From JBBQVS01 sp038211295 (GTDB lineage: Bacteria; Chloroflexota; Ktedonobacteria; Ktedonobacterales; Ktedonobacteraceae): a stretch of DNA of 28,859 nucleotides. A model generated the notes under the pieces. It worked only from the letters and a program-made list of their open reading frames with translations, had not been told where the DNA came from and did not search any database. Both the position numbers and the translations under genes were made by a program. The DNA lies in contig JBBQVS010000050.1 of NCBI GenBank assembly GCA_038211295.1, positions 1-28,859 of the forward strand, given 5' to 3'. Every line of letters starts with the position of its first letter. The first letter of the stretch is position 1. Below, in pieces: positions 22,173 to 28,573 of this stretch.

Positions 22173-22202
22173 ATTATAGCCCCAGCACAGGGTGCTTGTC
22201 TA
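22173..22202 (-). promoter_or_regulatory. Sigma70-type promoter for rocF with an inverted repeat in the spacer
   Basis: On the minus strand TAGACA (22202-22197, 5/6 match to TTGACA) and TATAAT (22178-22173, perfect) are 18 bases apart. Inside the spacer lies AGCAC-CCT-GTGCT, a 5-bp inverted repeat placed where a regulator could act. Transcription would start near 22166, giving a leader of about 35 bases that ends in the AGGAGG site. Confidence 0.8.
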
Positions 22203-22238
22203 TGGAAATATGAGGCATGAAGGCAAGTGAGAGAGCAA

Positions 22239-22269
22239 GGCGCGGGCAAGCCGGGCCACTACTATACGA
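22239..22269 (+). repeat. Dispersed palindromic repeat, copy A
   Basis: The 31-base segment is nearly identical to the reverse complement of 26171-26201: the first 28 positions differ at one base. Its 5' half is an imperfect hairpin, GGCGCGG-GCAAG-CCGGGCC. It overlaps the 3' end and stop codon of the minus-strand hypothetical gene. This looks like a REP-type intergenic repeat of the genome. Confidence 0.7.
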
Positions 22270-22678
22270 CGAGGGTCGCCGCGTAAGCGGCCCTTACAGC
22301 AGCAGAACTTGCCCCACTACTCCTTTTATTGTTGCGATGCTTTTCATGTACGCTACACGCTTTTTTATAGAGGCGTTTACACTGCCTAATACATTCGCTG
22401 CTTTGCGCCGTGTGCATCGCGTGTATATGTTTGTGGTTGAGCGAGATGTCTACCTCTGTTAAGGCGGCTATCCAGCCAGTTACAAAACCTGCGTTGTAGC
22501 GTCCAGAATTGCGAACGCTGGGTATAACGCTCGCGAAGAAATTGTAGATGTCCATATCGCTGAGCGTCTTTTTACCATAGTCAAGTTTGTAGGTGAGGTA
22601 GCCTGACTGATACGCACTGACGTATTCGTCGTCCGCAACAGCAATAATGGTATTACCAATAGGGATTAACTCGTTCAT
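22262..22678 (-). CDS. Hypothetical protein, unrecognised
   Basis: I do not recognise this 138-residue product. The start at 22678 (MNELIPIG) is preferred to an ATG 15 bases upstream because AAAGG lies 7 bases before it. The N-terminal 75 residues look like real protein: a small strand region IPIGNTIIAVADDEYVSAY, then YLTYKLDYG and an aromatic helix DIYNFFASVIP, ending with YNAGFVTGWIAAL. The last 50-60 residues are Cys, His, Lys and Ser-rich and low in obvious structure. The stop lies inside the dispersed repeat. The C-terminus may have been altered by repeat insertion or a frameshift. Confidence 0.5.
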   Translation of the reverse strand: MNELIPIGNTIIAVADDEYVSAYQSGYLTYKLDYGKKTLSDMDIYNFFASVIPSVRNSGRYNAGFVTGWIAALTEVDISLNHKHIHAMHTAQSSECIRQCKRLYKKACSVHEKHRNNKRSSGASSAAVRAAYAATLVV

Positions 22679-22693
22679 GGTTGAGCCTTTCAT

Positions 22694-23024
22694 GCGTGAC
22701 GTACTGGCTCCTACGATGATGATATAATCATGTGGGGCCGTATCTGACTTTTAAAGGGGTCTATGTTTGCCCTGTTAGGCTGTTTCTGTGTTCTAGACAG
22801 GAACAGCTTGTTAGACATCTCCTTTCAAATAAGAAGTCGTTTTGTTATGCTATATTGTCAAATAAGTGCGATTATTAGCACCTATTTGACAATAGTATAA
22901 TTAAGATATTTCAAAATGTCAAGCCTTTAACAGCATTTTTTAGCGATTGTTAGTAAGTTAATTGTATTCTTAGTTCGTGTGTGATAACATTTAGAAAATT
23001 AAGGAAATCGACGAGGTTGTGCTT
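22694..23024. other. AT-rich noncoding stretch with two large inverted repeats
   Basis: No gene was found in these 331 bases. Composition becomes AT-rich from about 22800. A first inverted repeat (22779-22789 with 22797-22807) has 11 pairs including one G-T and a 7-base loop. A second, much longer one is listed separately at 22853-22894. TATAAT at 22896-22901 lacks a usable -35, so the promoter for the downstream XRE gene remains undefined. Confidence 0.6.
22853..22894. promoter_or_regulatory. 42-bp near-perfect palindrome upstream of the XRE gene
   Basis: The arms TATTGTCAAATA (22853-22864) and TATTTGACAATA (22883-22894) are perfectly complementary. After one mismatch the symmetry continues with GTGC/GCAC, leaving an 8-base centre. 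Each outer arm holds a TTGACA in the corresponding orientation. TATAAT follows the right arm by two bases. A third TGTCAA occurs at about 22917. This could be an operator for the downstream regulator; no direct evidence. Confidence 0.65.
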
Positions 23025-23234
23025 ATGACAAAGTTTGAGGAGCTAAGAACGAATGCCGGACTAACAATCACCCAATTATCTATTGAGGCGAAAGTGTCAC
23101 GCGCTACAATAGAAAAAATAGAAAAGGGTGAAAGAGTGAGAGCGCCGTTAGCGGCTCGCGCATGTACTGCTTTAAGCACACACCTTGAGTACCAAGTAAC
23201 ATATCAAGAACTTGGAATAGAAACAGTCAGATGA
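23025..23234 (+). CDS. Small XRE/Cro-type helix-turn-helix regulator
   Basis: The 69-residue protein is little more than one HTH domain. Residues 13-34 (LTITQLSIEAKVSRATIEKIEKG in two parts) form the two-helix unit, and a third and fourth helix follow (APLAARACTALSTHL). Such proteins bind operator DNA, often as phage, plasmid or toxin-antitoxin regulators. The ATG at 23025 lies 8 bases after GAGG; a GTG at 23019 is too close to it. Codon use includes many AGA, ATA and AAA codons unlike the ribosomal genes, which suggests acquisition. The 42-bp palindrome lies about 130 bases upstream. Confidence 0.75.
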   Translation: MTKFEELRTNAGLTITQLSIEAKVSRATIEKIEKGERVRAPLAARACTALSTHLEYQVTYQELGIETVR

Positions 23235-23333
23235 TGGTATCCCCTTTGCGTCATGCATCTGACCAACCCGCGAATCGGCTTATCCCCATCATGCCATCGA
23301 TTCACCTGTAGAAGAAGGGAATATTATACTTCT

Positions 23334-23414
23334 ATGGCATCAGAAGAGATACTAAAAGTCAAGGATGTTGCTAAGATACCTAAAGTAACAAATTTAGCGT
23401 GGGCACAAAGATGA
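23334..23414 (+). pseudogene. Possible truncated HTH (excisionase/MerR-like) gene remnant
   Basis: A 26-codon frame reads MASEEILKVKDVAKI and then PKVTNLAWAQR before a stop. The opening resembles the start of excisionase-type helix-turn-helix domains (E-I-L-x-V-K-D-V-A-K-I), but the recognition helix is missing. A possible -35/-10 pair (TTCACC 23301, TATACT 23325, 18-base spacer) lies upstream, and the start codon is in a long imperfect stem (ATGCCAT 23291 with ATGGCAT 23334). It may be a decayed gene or chance. Confidence 0.25.
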
Positions 23415-23485
23415 CCAGGCATAAAAATTATGTGTTTGAAGTATCTTTATCCAAATGTAGAAATGTGTTATACCGTACCCTGATA

Positions 23486-23494
23486 TGGTAAAAT
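23486..23494 (+). promoter_or_regulatory. Extended -10 element for the HipA-like gene, probably leaderless
   Basis: TG-G-TAAAAT (23486-23494) is an extended -10 with a 5/6 hexamer. The A of the downstream ATG is at 23502, exactly where transcription would be expected to begin. There is no Shine-Dalgarno before that ATG. Together these suggest a leaderless mRNA. No -35 match is seen, which is tolerable with an extended -10. Confidence 0.5.
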
Positions 23495-23501
23495 ACCTAG
23501 C

Positions 23502-24284
23502 ATGTTAAGAACACTTACTGCTACACGCTATGTAACGCCGTTGCGCGAGGGCGGGTCGCTACCAGCGATAGTGGAGGCGGACGATGACGGACTATATGTA
23601 GTCAAGTTTCGCGGCGCGGGACAAGGCCCCAAGTCCCTGATTGCTGAACTTGTGGCGGGCGAGGTTGCCCGCGCCCTCGGTCTCACACTGCCAGAGATTG
23701 TGTTCATGGACGTAGACGCCGCTCTTGGGCGCAACGAGCCGGATTATGAAGTATACGCCCTCATCAAGGCTAGCACCGGCCTCAATCTCGCGCTCGACTA
23801 CCTGCCTGGTTCGCTCACATTCGATGCAGTAGATGCACGTCTGCTTGACCCGTTGCTGGCATCGTCGATTGTTTGGTTTGACGCCTATGTCTCCAATGTT
23901 GACCGCACACCACGCAACACTAATATGCTCTTCTGGCATAAGCAATTGTACCTGATTGACCACGGGGCATCACTGTACTTTCAGCATACGGGGGCGCGGT
24001 ATCTGGAACGGAGCCGTTCACCGTTTGCACAGATTAAAGACCATGTGCTGTTGCGGGTCGCGAGCCAACTTGTGGAAGCCGACGCGTTGCTAAAACCTCG
24101 TCTCAACGCGCCTCTGCTCGAACGTATTATCGCGTCCATTCCCGATGTGTGGCTCGGTGATGACCCATTGTTCGCGACTCAAGAGGAGCGACGGGCCGCG
24201 TATCTTGCCTATCTGCTAGACCGTTTAGAGGCGTCACAGATTTTCGTAGAGGAGGCCATTCATGCACGCGCTAGCCTCCTATGA
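23502..24284 (+). CDS. HipA-like kinase-fold protein (HipA_2 type)
   Basis: The 260-residue protein resembles the short HipA-like family often found beside DUF3037. Kinase-like elements are a nucleotide-binding Lys35 in LYVVKFRG, a catalytic-loop-like segment DAYVSNVDRTPRNTNML (127-143) with Asp134 and Asn139/Asn141, and an IDHG motif (152-155) where kinases have DFG. The N-terminal lobe of classical HipA toxins is absent, and no HipB-like antitoxin directly precedes it. Substrate and role are unknown. Its end overlaps the DUF3037 gene by 23 bases, so the two are translationally coupled. GC content is back to the level of the core genes. Confidence 0.8.
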   Translation: MLRTLTATRYVTPLREGGSLPAIVEADDDGLYVVKFRGAGQGPKSLIAELVAGEVARALGLTLPEIVFMDVDAALGRNEPDYEVYALIKASTGLNLALDYLPGSLTFDAVDARLLDPLLASSIVWFDAYVSNVDRTPRNTNMLFWHKQLYLIDHGASLYFQHTGARYLERSRSPFAQIKDHVLLRVASQLVEADALLKPRLNAPLLERIIASIPDVWLGDDPLFATQEERRAAYLAYLLDRLEASQIFVEEAIHARASLL

Positions 24285-24657
24285 TTACGCTGTAGTGCGA
24301 GTGGTGCCGCGTGTGGAGCGCGGCGAATTTCTCAATGTGGGCGTGATTCTCTTTTGCCGCACCCGCCGCTTTCTGCACACATATATCGCGCTCGACACAT
24401 CCCGCCTGCTTATCATCGCGCCCTATCTCGATATAGATGAGGTAAAATATCATCTCGACCTGCTCGCACTGATCTGCGACGGTGGTAAAGATGCCGGCCC
24501 AATCGGGCAGTTGTCGCAATCCGAACGCTTCCACTGGCTCGTCGCGCCGCGTAGCACCATTATCCAGACCTCACCTCCGCATAGTGGACTCTGCTCTGAC
24601 CCCGAAGCCGTTTTGCAAGCTCTCCTGGAAAAGATGGTGCATGTGCCGCGCCTGTAA
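24262..24657 (+). CDS. DUF3037 family protein
   Basis: The 131-residue product opens with the DUF3037 hallmark: YDYAVVRVVPRVERGEFLNVGVILFC (residues 7-32 in continuous frame). It continues with strands containing FLHTYIALD and a helical stretch DIDEVKYHLDLLALI. A later FHWLVAPRSTIIQTSPPHSG is also typical of the family. Function is not established. GTAGAGGAGG lies 5 bases before the ATG, inside the upstream HipA-like gene. The conserved pairing suggests that the two proteins act together, which is inference. Confidence 0.85.
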   Translation: MHALASYDYAVVRVVPRVERGEFLNVGVILFCRTRRFLHTYIALDTSRLLIIAPYLDIDEVKYHLDLLALICDGGKDAGPIGQLSQSERFHWLVAPRSTIIQTSPPHSGLCSDPEAVLQALLEKMVHVPRL

Positions 24658-24662
24658 GGAAT

Positions 24663-24689
24663 AAACAAAACTGCTAGCTTGTTTTTTTT
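24663..24689 (+). terminator. Probable intrinsic terminator after the DUF3037 gene
   Basis: AAACAA (about 24663-24668) pairs with TTGTTT (24679-24684) around a GCTAGC-containing loop, and the 3' arm runs into eight consecutive T (24682-24689). The stem is AT-rich and short, but the T-run is strong and the place, 6 bases after the stop, is right. Confidence 0.55.
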
Positions 24690-24746
24690 AGTGTTAAGAA
24701 CGCAAACAGCGAAAGCTTATTTTTATAGAATAGGAATGAGGAGTAT

Positions 24747-25496
24747 ATGGCACAGAAACTTACCGGAAAAGTTGCGGTTGTGACAGGTGCTTCATCTGGC
24801 ATTGGCGAGGCCACCGCGCTGGCATTGGTGGAAGAAGGCGCGATAGTCGCTATTTCAGCACGCCGCGCGGATCGTTTGCAAGAACTGGTCAAGCGCATCA
24901 CCGAGAAGGGCGGCAAAGCTCTTCCGATAGTCGCGGACGTTGCGGAAGAGGAGCAGGCAAACGCGATTATTCAGCAGGCACACAAGGAATTTGGGCGCAT
25001 AGACATTCTTGTCAACAACGCAGGTGTGATGTTGCTTGGTCAGATCGATGGAGCCAATACAGAAGATTGGCGACGTATGATAAACACAAATGTGCTTGGC
25101 CTGTTGTACGTCACTCATGCCGCTCTGCCAATTATGAAGCAGCAGAATAGCGGACACATCGTCAACATCTCGTCGGTTGCGGGTAGAACAGCCCGTGCTG
25201 GCAGTGGGGTGTATAACGCGTCCAAATGGGGTGTTGTTGGTTTCTCAGAGGCGTTGCGACAGGAAGCATTCAAAAACAAAATTCGTGTGACCATAATCGA
25301 GCCGGGTATTGTTGCTACAGAGCTGACCAACCACATCACGGACGTGACAGCGAAAAAGACAATGCAAGATTGGGCAAACTCAATGACGCCACTCGAAAGC
25401 GAAGATATCGCGGCAGCTATCGTGTATGCGGTAACACAGCCCGCACACGTCGATGTCAACGAGATTCTGATTCGTCCAACTGAGCAGGGCAACTAG
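24747..25496 (+). CDS. Short-chain dehydrogenase/reductase (classical SDR)
   Basis: A Rossmann-fold NAD(P)-dependent oxidoreductase of 249 residues. The cofactor loop is TGASSGIG (13-20), NNAG is at 90-93, and the catalytic tetrad is Asn114, Ser142/Ser143, Tyr156 and Lys160 (YNASK). Arg39 and Arg40 after the second strand suggest NADP(H) preference. A PG motif with TELTNHI follows the active site. The substrate cannot be deduced; many relatives are annotated as generic oxidoreductases. ATGAGGAG lies 8 bases before the start. A very long terminator stem follows immediately. Confidence 0.92.
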   Translation: MAQKLTGKVAVVTGASSGIGEATALALVEEGAIVAISARRADRLQELVKRITEKGGKALPIVADVAEEEQANAIIQQAHKEFGRIDILVNNAGVMLLGQIDGANTEDWRRMINTNVLGLLYVTHAALPIMKQQNSGHIVNISSVAGRTARAGSGVYNASKWGVVGFSEALRQEAFKNKIRVTIIEPGIVATELTNHITDVTAKKTMQDWANSMTPLESEDIAAAIVYAVTQPAHVDVNEILIRPTEQGN

Positions 25497-25499
25497 TAG

Positions 25500-25563
25500 A
25501 ATAACAAAGAGAAAGTGGAAGACTTGCAACAAGTCTTCCACTTTCTCTTTGTTATTGTTTTTT
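25500..25563. terminator. Terminator with a perfect 27-bp stem after the SDR gene
   Basis: Positions 25500-25526 are perfectly complementary to 25530-25556, leaving a 3-base loop, and GTTTTTT follows (T-run 25558-25563). It is a textbook intrinsic terminator for the + strand but with a stem far longer than usual. The minus-strand gene on the other side ends inside the 3' arm (its stop is at 25552-25554), so the element serves both converging genes. Confidence 0.92.
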
Positions 25564-25983
25564 CTCCTCAGCTTCGGCCTGTTCCTCATAAAAGCTGTTT
25601 ATATTACCGTAAATGCCGTCTGGGAATCGCAATTCCTGATAGACATTACAGGAACCGGGGTCATCAGGTGTTGGGCAGATCGGAAAGTCCTGCTTTGCCT
25701 GCCACTCAAGAATGCGCTCACGCTTTGGCGGGTTGTAGTCGCGTGCCTTGACCTGCTGCAAAAGAGCGTGTGCCTCGGTTGCGTTGTGATCGGGTTGATG
25801 ACTGAGCAACTCGACAATTTCATCGTCTTTGAGAAAGTGACGCGCGATCATCACAAACGTCAAACGTCCATAATGTCCAATATCGGTGCCGTCCTTGAGT
25901 GCGCCAAGCAAGTACGCCATCATTGGCGAGTCGCTCATATTGTCGCTCTGTGTTTCGTGTCCCGATGTATGTGGTTGTGTCAT
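25552..25983 (-). CDS. Hypothetical protein, unrecognised
   Basis: I do not recognise this 143-residue protein. After a polar, probably flexible N-terminus (about 20 residues) come helical segments MAYLLGALKDGTDIGHYGR and LTFVMIARHFLKDDEIVELL, then ARDYNPPKRERILEW. A C-terminal part with two cysteines follows, CPTPDDPGSCNVYQELRFP, and an acidic end. The ATG at 25983 has AAAGGA about 8 bases upstream on the minus strand. No transmembrane segment or signal peptide is seen. Coding character looks sound because of the coherent helices and the good ribosome-binding site. It converges on the SDR gene and shares its terminator. Confidence 0.75.
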   Translation of the reverse strand: MTQPHTSGHETQSDNMSDSPMMAYLLGALKDGTDIGHYGRLTFVMIARHFLKDDEIVELLSHQPDHNATEAHALLQQVKARDYNPPKRERILEWQAKQDFPICPTPDDPGSCNVYQELRFPDGIYGNINSFYEEQAEAEEKKQ

Positions 25984-26301
25984 TAGCTTTTCCTTTCAGG
26001 TGAAAATGAGGGAGAACATAACAAACCCTCGTGCCTCTTCTATACACGTTTTACAAGTGACTTAGATATACAAATTTATAGAACAAAAGTACGAAAAGCG
26101 AAAACGTATCTGGTGGTATATCAAGAAAACAAGAGAATCGCATCATGGTGTGGCGAAGCCGCACAGTTTCGTGTATAGTAGTGGCGCGGCTTGCCCGCGC
26201 CATGTCCCCTTGCCCGTGCCATGCCCACTCTTGTGGTACGATATACAATAATTCCGCACGATGCAAAATGCTAAAAACAGGAAAAATTTAGTGGAGGGCA
26301 A
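25984..26301. other. Divergent intergenic region between the hypothetical gene and eno
   Basis: These 318 bases separate divergently transcribed genes and must contain both promoters. I see no gene. The middle (26040-26140) is AT-rich, with minus-strand -10-like TATAGA near 26037-26042. Near eno, TATACAAT at about 26243-26250 recalls a -10, but no -35 fits well. Dispersed repeat copy B occupies 26171-26201. GGAGGG at 26293-26298 is the eno ribosome-binding site, only 3 bases from its ATG. Confidence 0.5.
26171..26201 (-). repeat. Dispersed palindromic repeat, copy B
   Basis: Read on the minus strand this segment starts with a perfect 7-bp hairpin, GGCGCGG-GCAAG-CCGCGCC, and continues CACTACTATACAC. 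It matches copy A (22239-22269) with one mismatch over the first 28 bases. A partial unit, GGCACGGGCAAG (minus strand, about 26209-26220), lies next to it. The two full copies are in opposite orientation about 3.9 kb apart. Confidence 0.75.
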
Positions 26302-27627
26302 ATGCCAAACAATATAAGCGACTTGACGACTATTGAATCCGTCACGGCGCACGAAATTCTCGACTCACGCGGCAATCCTACAGTACAGGTTGAGGTCCTC
26401 TTGATTGGGGGCGCGACTGGTGTTGCCTCCGTCCCGTCGGGCGCGTCAACGGGCGCACACGAGGCGGTAGAGTTGCGCGATGGCGACAAAAAACGCTATG
26501 GTGGCAAGGGCGTGCTAAACGCGGTTAACAACGTAAACGAGGTCATCAGTGACTCCGTGATCGGCCTTGATGCGCTCGACCAATCGACAATCGACGAGGT
26601 GATGATTTCGCAAGATGGCACACCTAATAAGGCCAAGTTTGGTGCGAACGCCATTCTCGGCGTCTCGCTCGCGATAGCGAAGGCGGCGGCGAACGCGCAG
26701 GGACAACCACTTTACCGTTACCTCGGTGGTGTCGCGGCCCGCACTCTGCCCGTGCCGATGATGAATATTTTGAACGGGGGCAAGCACGCGGATAACTCAA
26801 CCGACATGCAAGAATATATGGTGTTGCCTGTTGGTGCGAAATCGTTCCGCGAGGCATTACGGATGGGTGCCGAGGTCTATCAAGGACTGAAAAAGGTTCT
26901 GCATGACCGCAAACAGAACACGAATGTTGGCGATGAAGGCGGCTTCGCGCCCTCGCTCGCGTCCAACCGTGAGGCCCTTGAAGTGATTGTCGCTGCTATA
27001 GAGACGGCGGGTTACAAGCCGGGCGTCGATATTTTTCTGGGTATGGACCCTGCCGCGACAGAATTTTACCACGATGGCAAATACGTCCTTGCGCGTGAGG
27101 GGCGTACTCTGACCTCAACCGAGATGGTCGATCTGTACGAAAAGTGGATTGGCGAGTATCCAATCGTCACTATCGAAGACGGTCTCGCGGAAGATGACTG
27201 GGAGGGTTGGTCGTTACTGCGACAACGGCTCGGCAACCGTATTCAGTTGGTCGGCGACGATCTTTTTGTCACCAATACGCAACGGCTCAAACGTGGTATT
27301 CTTGAGCATTCCGCGAACTCCATTCTCATCAAGCTCAACCAGATTGGCACGCTGACGGAGACGATGGAGGCTATCGAGATGGCGAAGCGAGCAGCCTTTA
27401 CCGCCGTTGTATCGCATCGTTCGGGTGAGACCGAGGATACCACGATTGCTGATCTCGTCGTCGCCACAAACGCAGGCCAGATCAAAACAGGTGCGCCTGC
27501 GCGTAGTGAGCGTGTAGCGAAATACAACCGCTTACTTGTGATAGAGAATGAACTGGGCGACGAGACGGCGCGTTACGCTGGTTTCAGTGCGTTTTACAAT
27601 GTACCAAGTCTGTACGCGAAAGCGTAA
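26302..27627 (+). CDS. eno: Enolase
   Basis: Enolase converts 2-phosphoglycerate to phosphoenolpyruvate in glycolysis. The 441 residues have all key positions: the mobile loop SGASTG (47-52), catalytic Glu212 in GDEGG, magnesium ligands Asp249, Glu292 (IEDGLAEDDW) and Asp319 (GDDLFVTN), general base Lys344 (IKLNQIGT), and the signature SHRSGETED (371-379). Length is slightly above the usual 425-435 because of a short N-terminal addition. The hydrolase gene begins 58 bases downstream with no terminator between, so cotranscription is possible. Confidence 0.98.
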   Translation: MPNNISDLTTIESVTAHEILDSRGNPTVQVEVLLIGGATGVASVPSGASTGAHEAVELRDGDKKRYGGKGVLNAVNNVNEVISDSVIGLDALDQSTIDEVMISQDGTPNKAKFGANAILGVSLAIAKAAANAQGQPLYRYLGGVAARTLPVPMMNILNGGKHADNSTDMQEYMVLPVGAKSFREALRMGAEVYQGLKKVLHDRKQNTNVGDEGGFAPSLASNREALEVIVAAIETAGYKPGVDIFLGMDPAATEFYHDGKYVLAREGRTLTSTEMVDLYEKWIGEYPIVTIEDGLAEDDWEGWSLLRQRLGNRIQLVGDDLFVTNTQRLKRGILEHSANSILIKLNQIGTLTETMEAIEMAKRAAFTAVVSHRSGETEDTTIADLVVATNAGQIKTGAPARSERVAKYNRLLVIENELGDETARYAGFSAFYNVPSLYAKA

Positions 27628-27685
27628 TATGTAGAGGCGGCCCGATTTAGCACGCCCTCCATTACTTCTCAAGAGGATACGATTT

Positions 27686-28573
27686 ATGGCAAGCAATACA
27701 TCTGGCGGTACGCGCACGCAACAGATACCGGAGCGTCGCACGGGACATGCCGTCCATTACGATATTAGTTATCTGGTGCAGGGCGCGGAACATGGAACCG
27801 ATGGCGCGATTGTGTTATTGCACGATATCGTCGCCGGTGCCTTCGCCTGGAACGCGGTTCTGCCGCAGCTCGTTGGTCTTGGTCGCGCCGTCTACGCAAT
27901 TGACATGCTTGGTCACGGAGAGTCGGCGCATCCCTGGCCCGCAGACACTTCGCCCTGGGGCCATGCCGATACGCTCAGTTTTCTCGTGCATGACCTCAAT
28001 CTCACAAACATCATTCTAGTTGGACACGGCTTGGGTGGCGGCGTCGCGCAAATTCTGGCGACTCGGCTATTGCGTAATACCGTCGCAAGCCTTGTGCTGG
28101 TTGATAGTATCTGCTACCTTGATGCCTTCGCCGAGAACTGGCCTTTACCCGATATGAAGAAGCGTCAGGACTTCGACGCGCCCAAGAATACGGAAATCGC
28201 AGACCTGATGCATGATTTGCGTGCAGCCCTACCAGCCGCAGTTGTGAACACGCGTGGCTTCAACAACGTCCTCGATGACTATATCGCGCCCTGGAACAGC
28301 GAACTGGGAAAAGAGGTGCTGCTACAACATATCCGTTTGCTTGTTCCCTGGTATGTCAATTCCGTGTCATCAGACCTCAAAACGCTGGGTAAGCCTGTCC
28401 TAATCGTCTGGGGAGAAAACGATCAGCAAATACCCGTGCTTTACGGGCAACGTCTACACCACGATATCCCGGACTCGCAACTCGTAGTTATTCCCAACGC
28501 CGGACATATGTCCCTGTTCGACGCCCCCGACGCGGTGGCGGGTGCGCTGACAGATTTTGTGCAGGGGTTGTAG
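27686..28573 (+). CDS. Alpha/beta-hydrolase-fold protein with a glycine at the nucleophile position
   Basis: The 295-residue protein has the alpha/beta-hydrolase layout: LLHDIVAGAFAW (44-55), IDMLGHGES (72-80), the nucleophile elbow (112-119), VWGENDQQIP with the candidate acid Asp246, and NAGHMSLFDAPD with the candidate His274. The elbow reads GHGLGG instead of GHSLGG, so residue 115 is Gly where Ser is expected. The HG oxyanion motif is also HD (46-47). The protein may be a non-hydrolytic member (for example lyase, cofactor-free or binding role) or inactive. AGAGGA lies about 8 bases upstream of the ATG. Its last codons are the first part of a 43-bp tandem repeat. Confidence 0.88.
   Translation: MASNTSGGTRTQQIPERRTGHAVHYDISYLVQGAEHGTDGAIVLLHDIVAGAFAWNAVLPQLVGLGRAVYAIDMLGHGESAHPWPADTSPWGHADTLSFLVHDLNLTNIILVGHGLGGGVAQILATRLLRNTVASLVLVDSICYLDAFAENWPLPDMKKRQDFDAPKNTEIADLMHDLRAALPAAVVNTRGFNNVLDDYIAPWNSELGKEVLLQHIRLLVPWYVNSVSSDLKTLGKPVLIVWGENDQQIPVLYGQRLHHDIPDSQLVVIPNAGHMSLFDAPDAVAGALTDFVQGL

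Noticed and set aside
22217..22462. A plus-strand 81-codon frame
   Set aside because: It runs through the dispersed repeat and opposite the better-supported minus-strand gene, and has no ribosome-binding site or recognisable domain.
22886..22901. Promoter formed by TTGACA of the palindrome and TATAAT
   Set aside because: The two hexamers are only 4 bases apart, so they cannot form one sigma70 promoter.
23025..24284. Classical hipBA toxin-antitoxin operon
   Set aside because: The XRE gene and the HipA-like gene are separated by about 270 bases with a possible separate promoter, and the HipA-like protein lacks the usual N-terminal HipA region.
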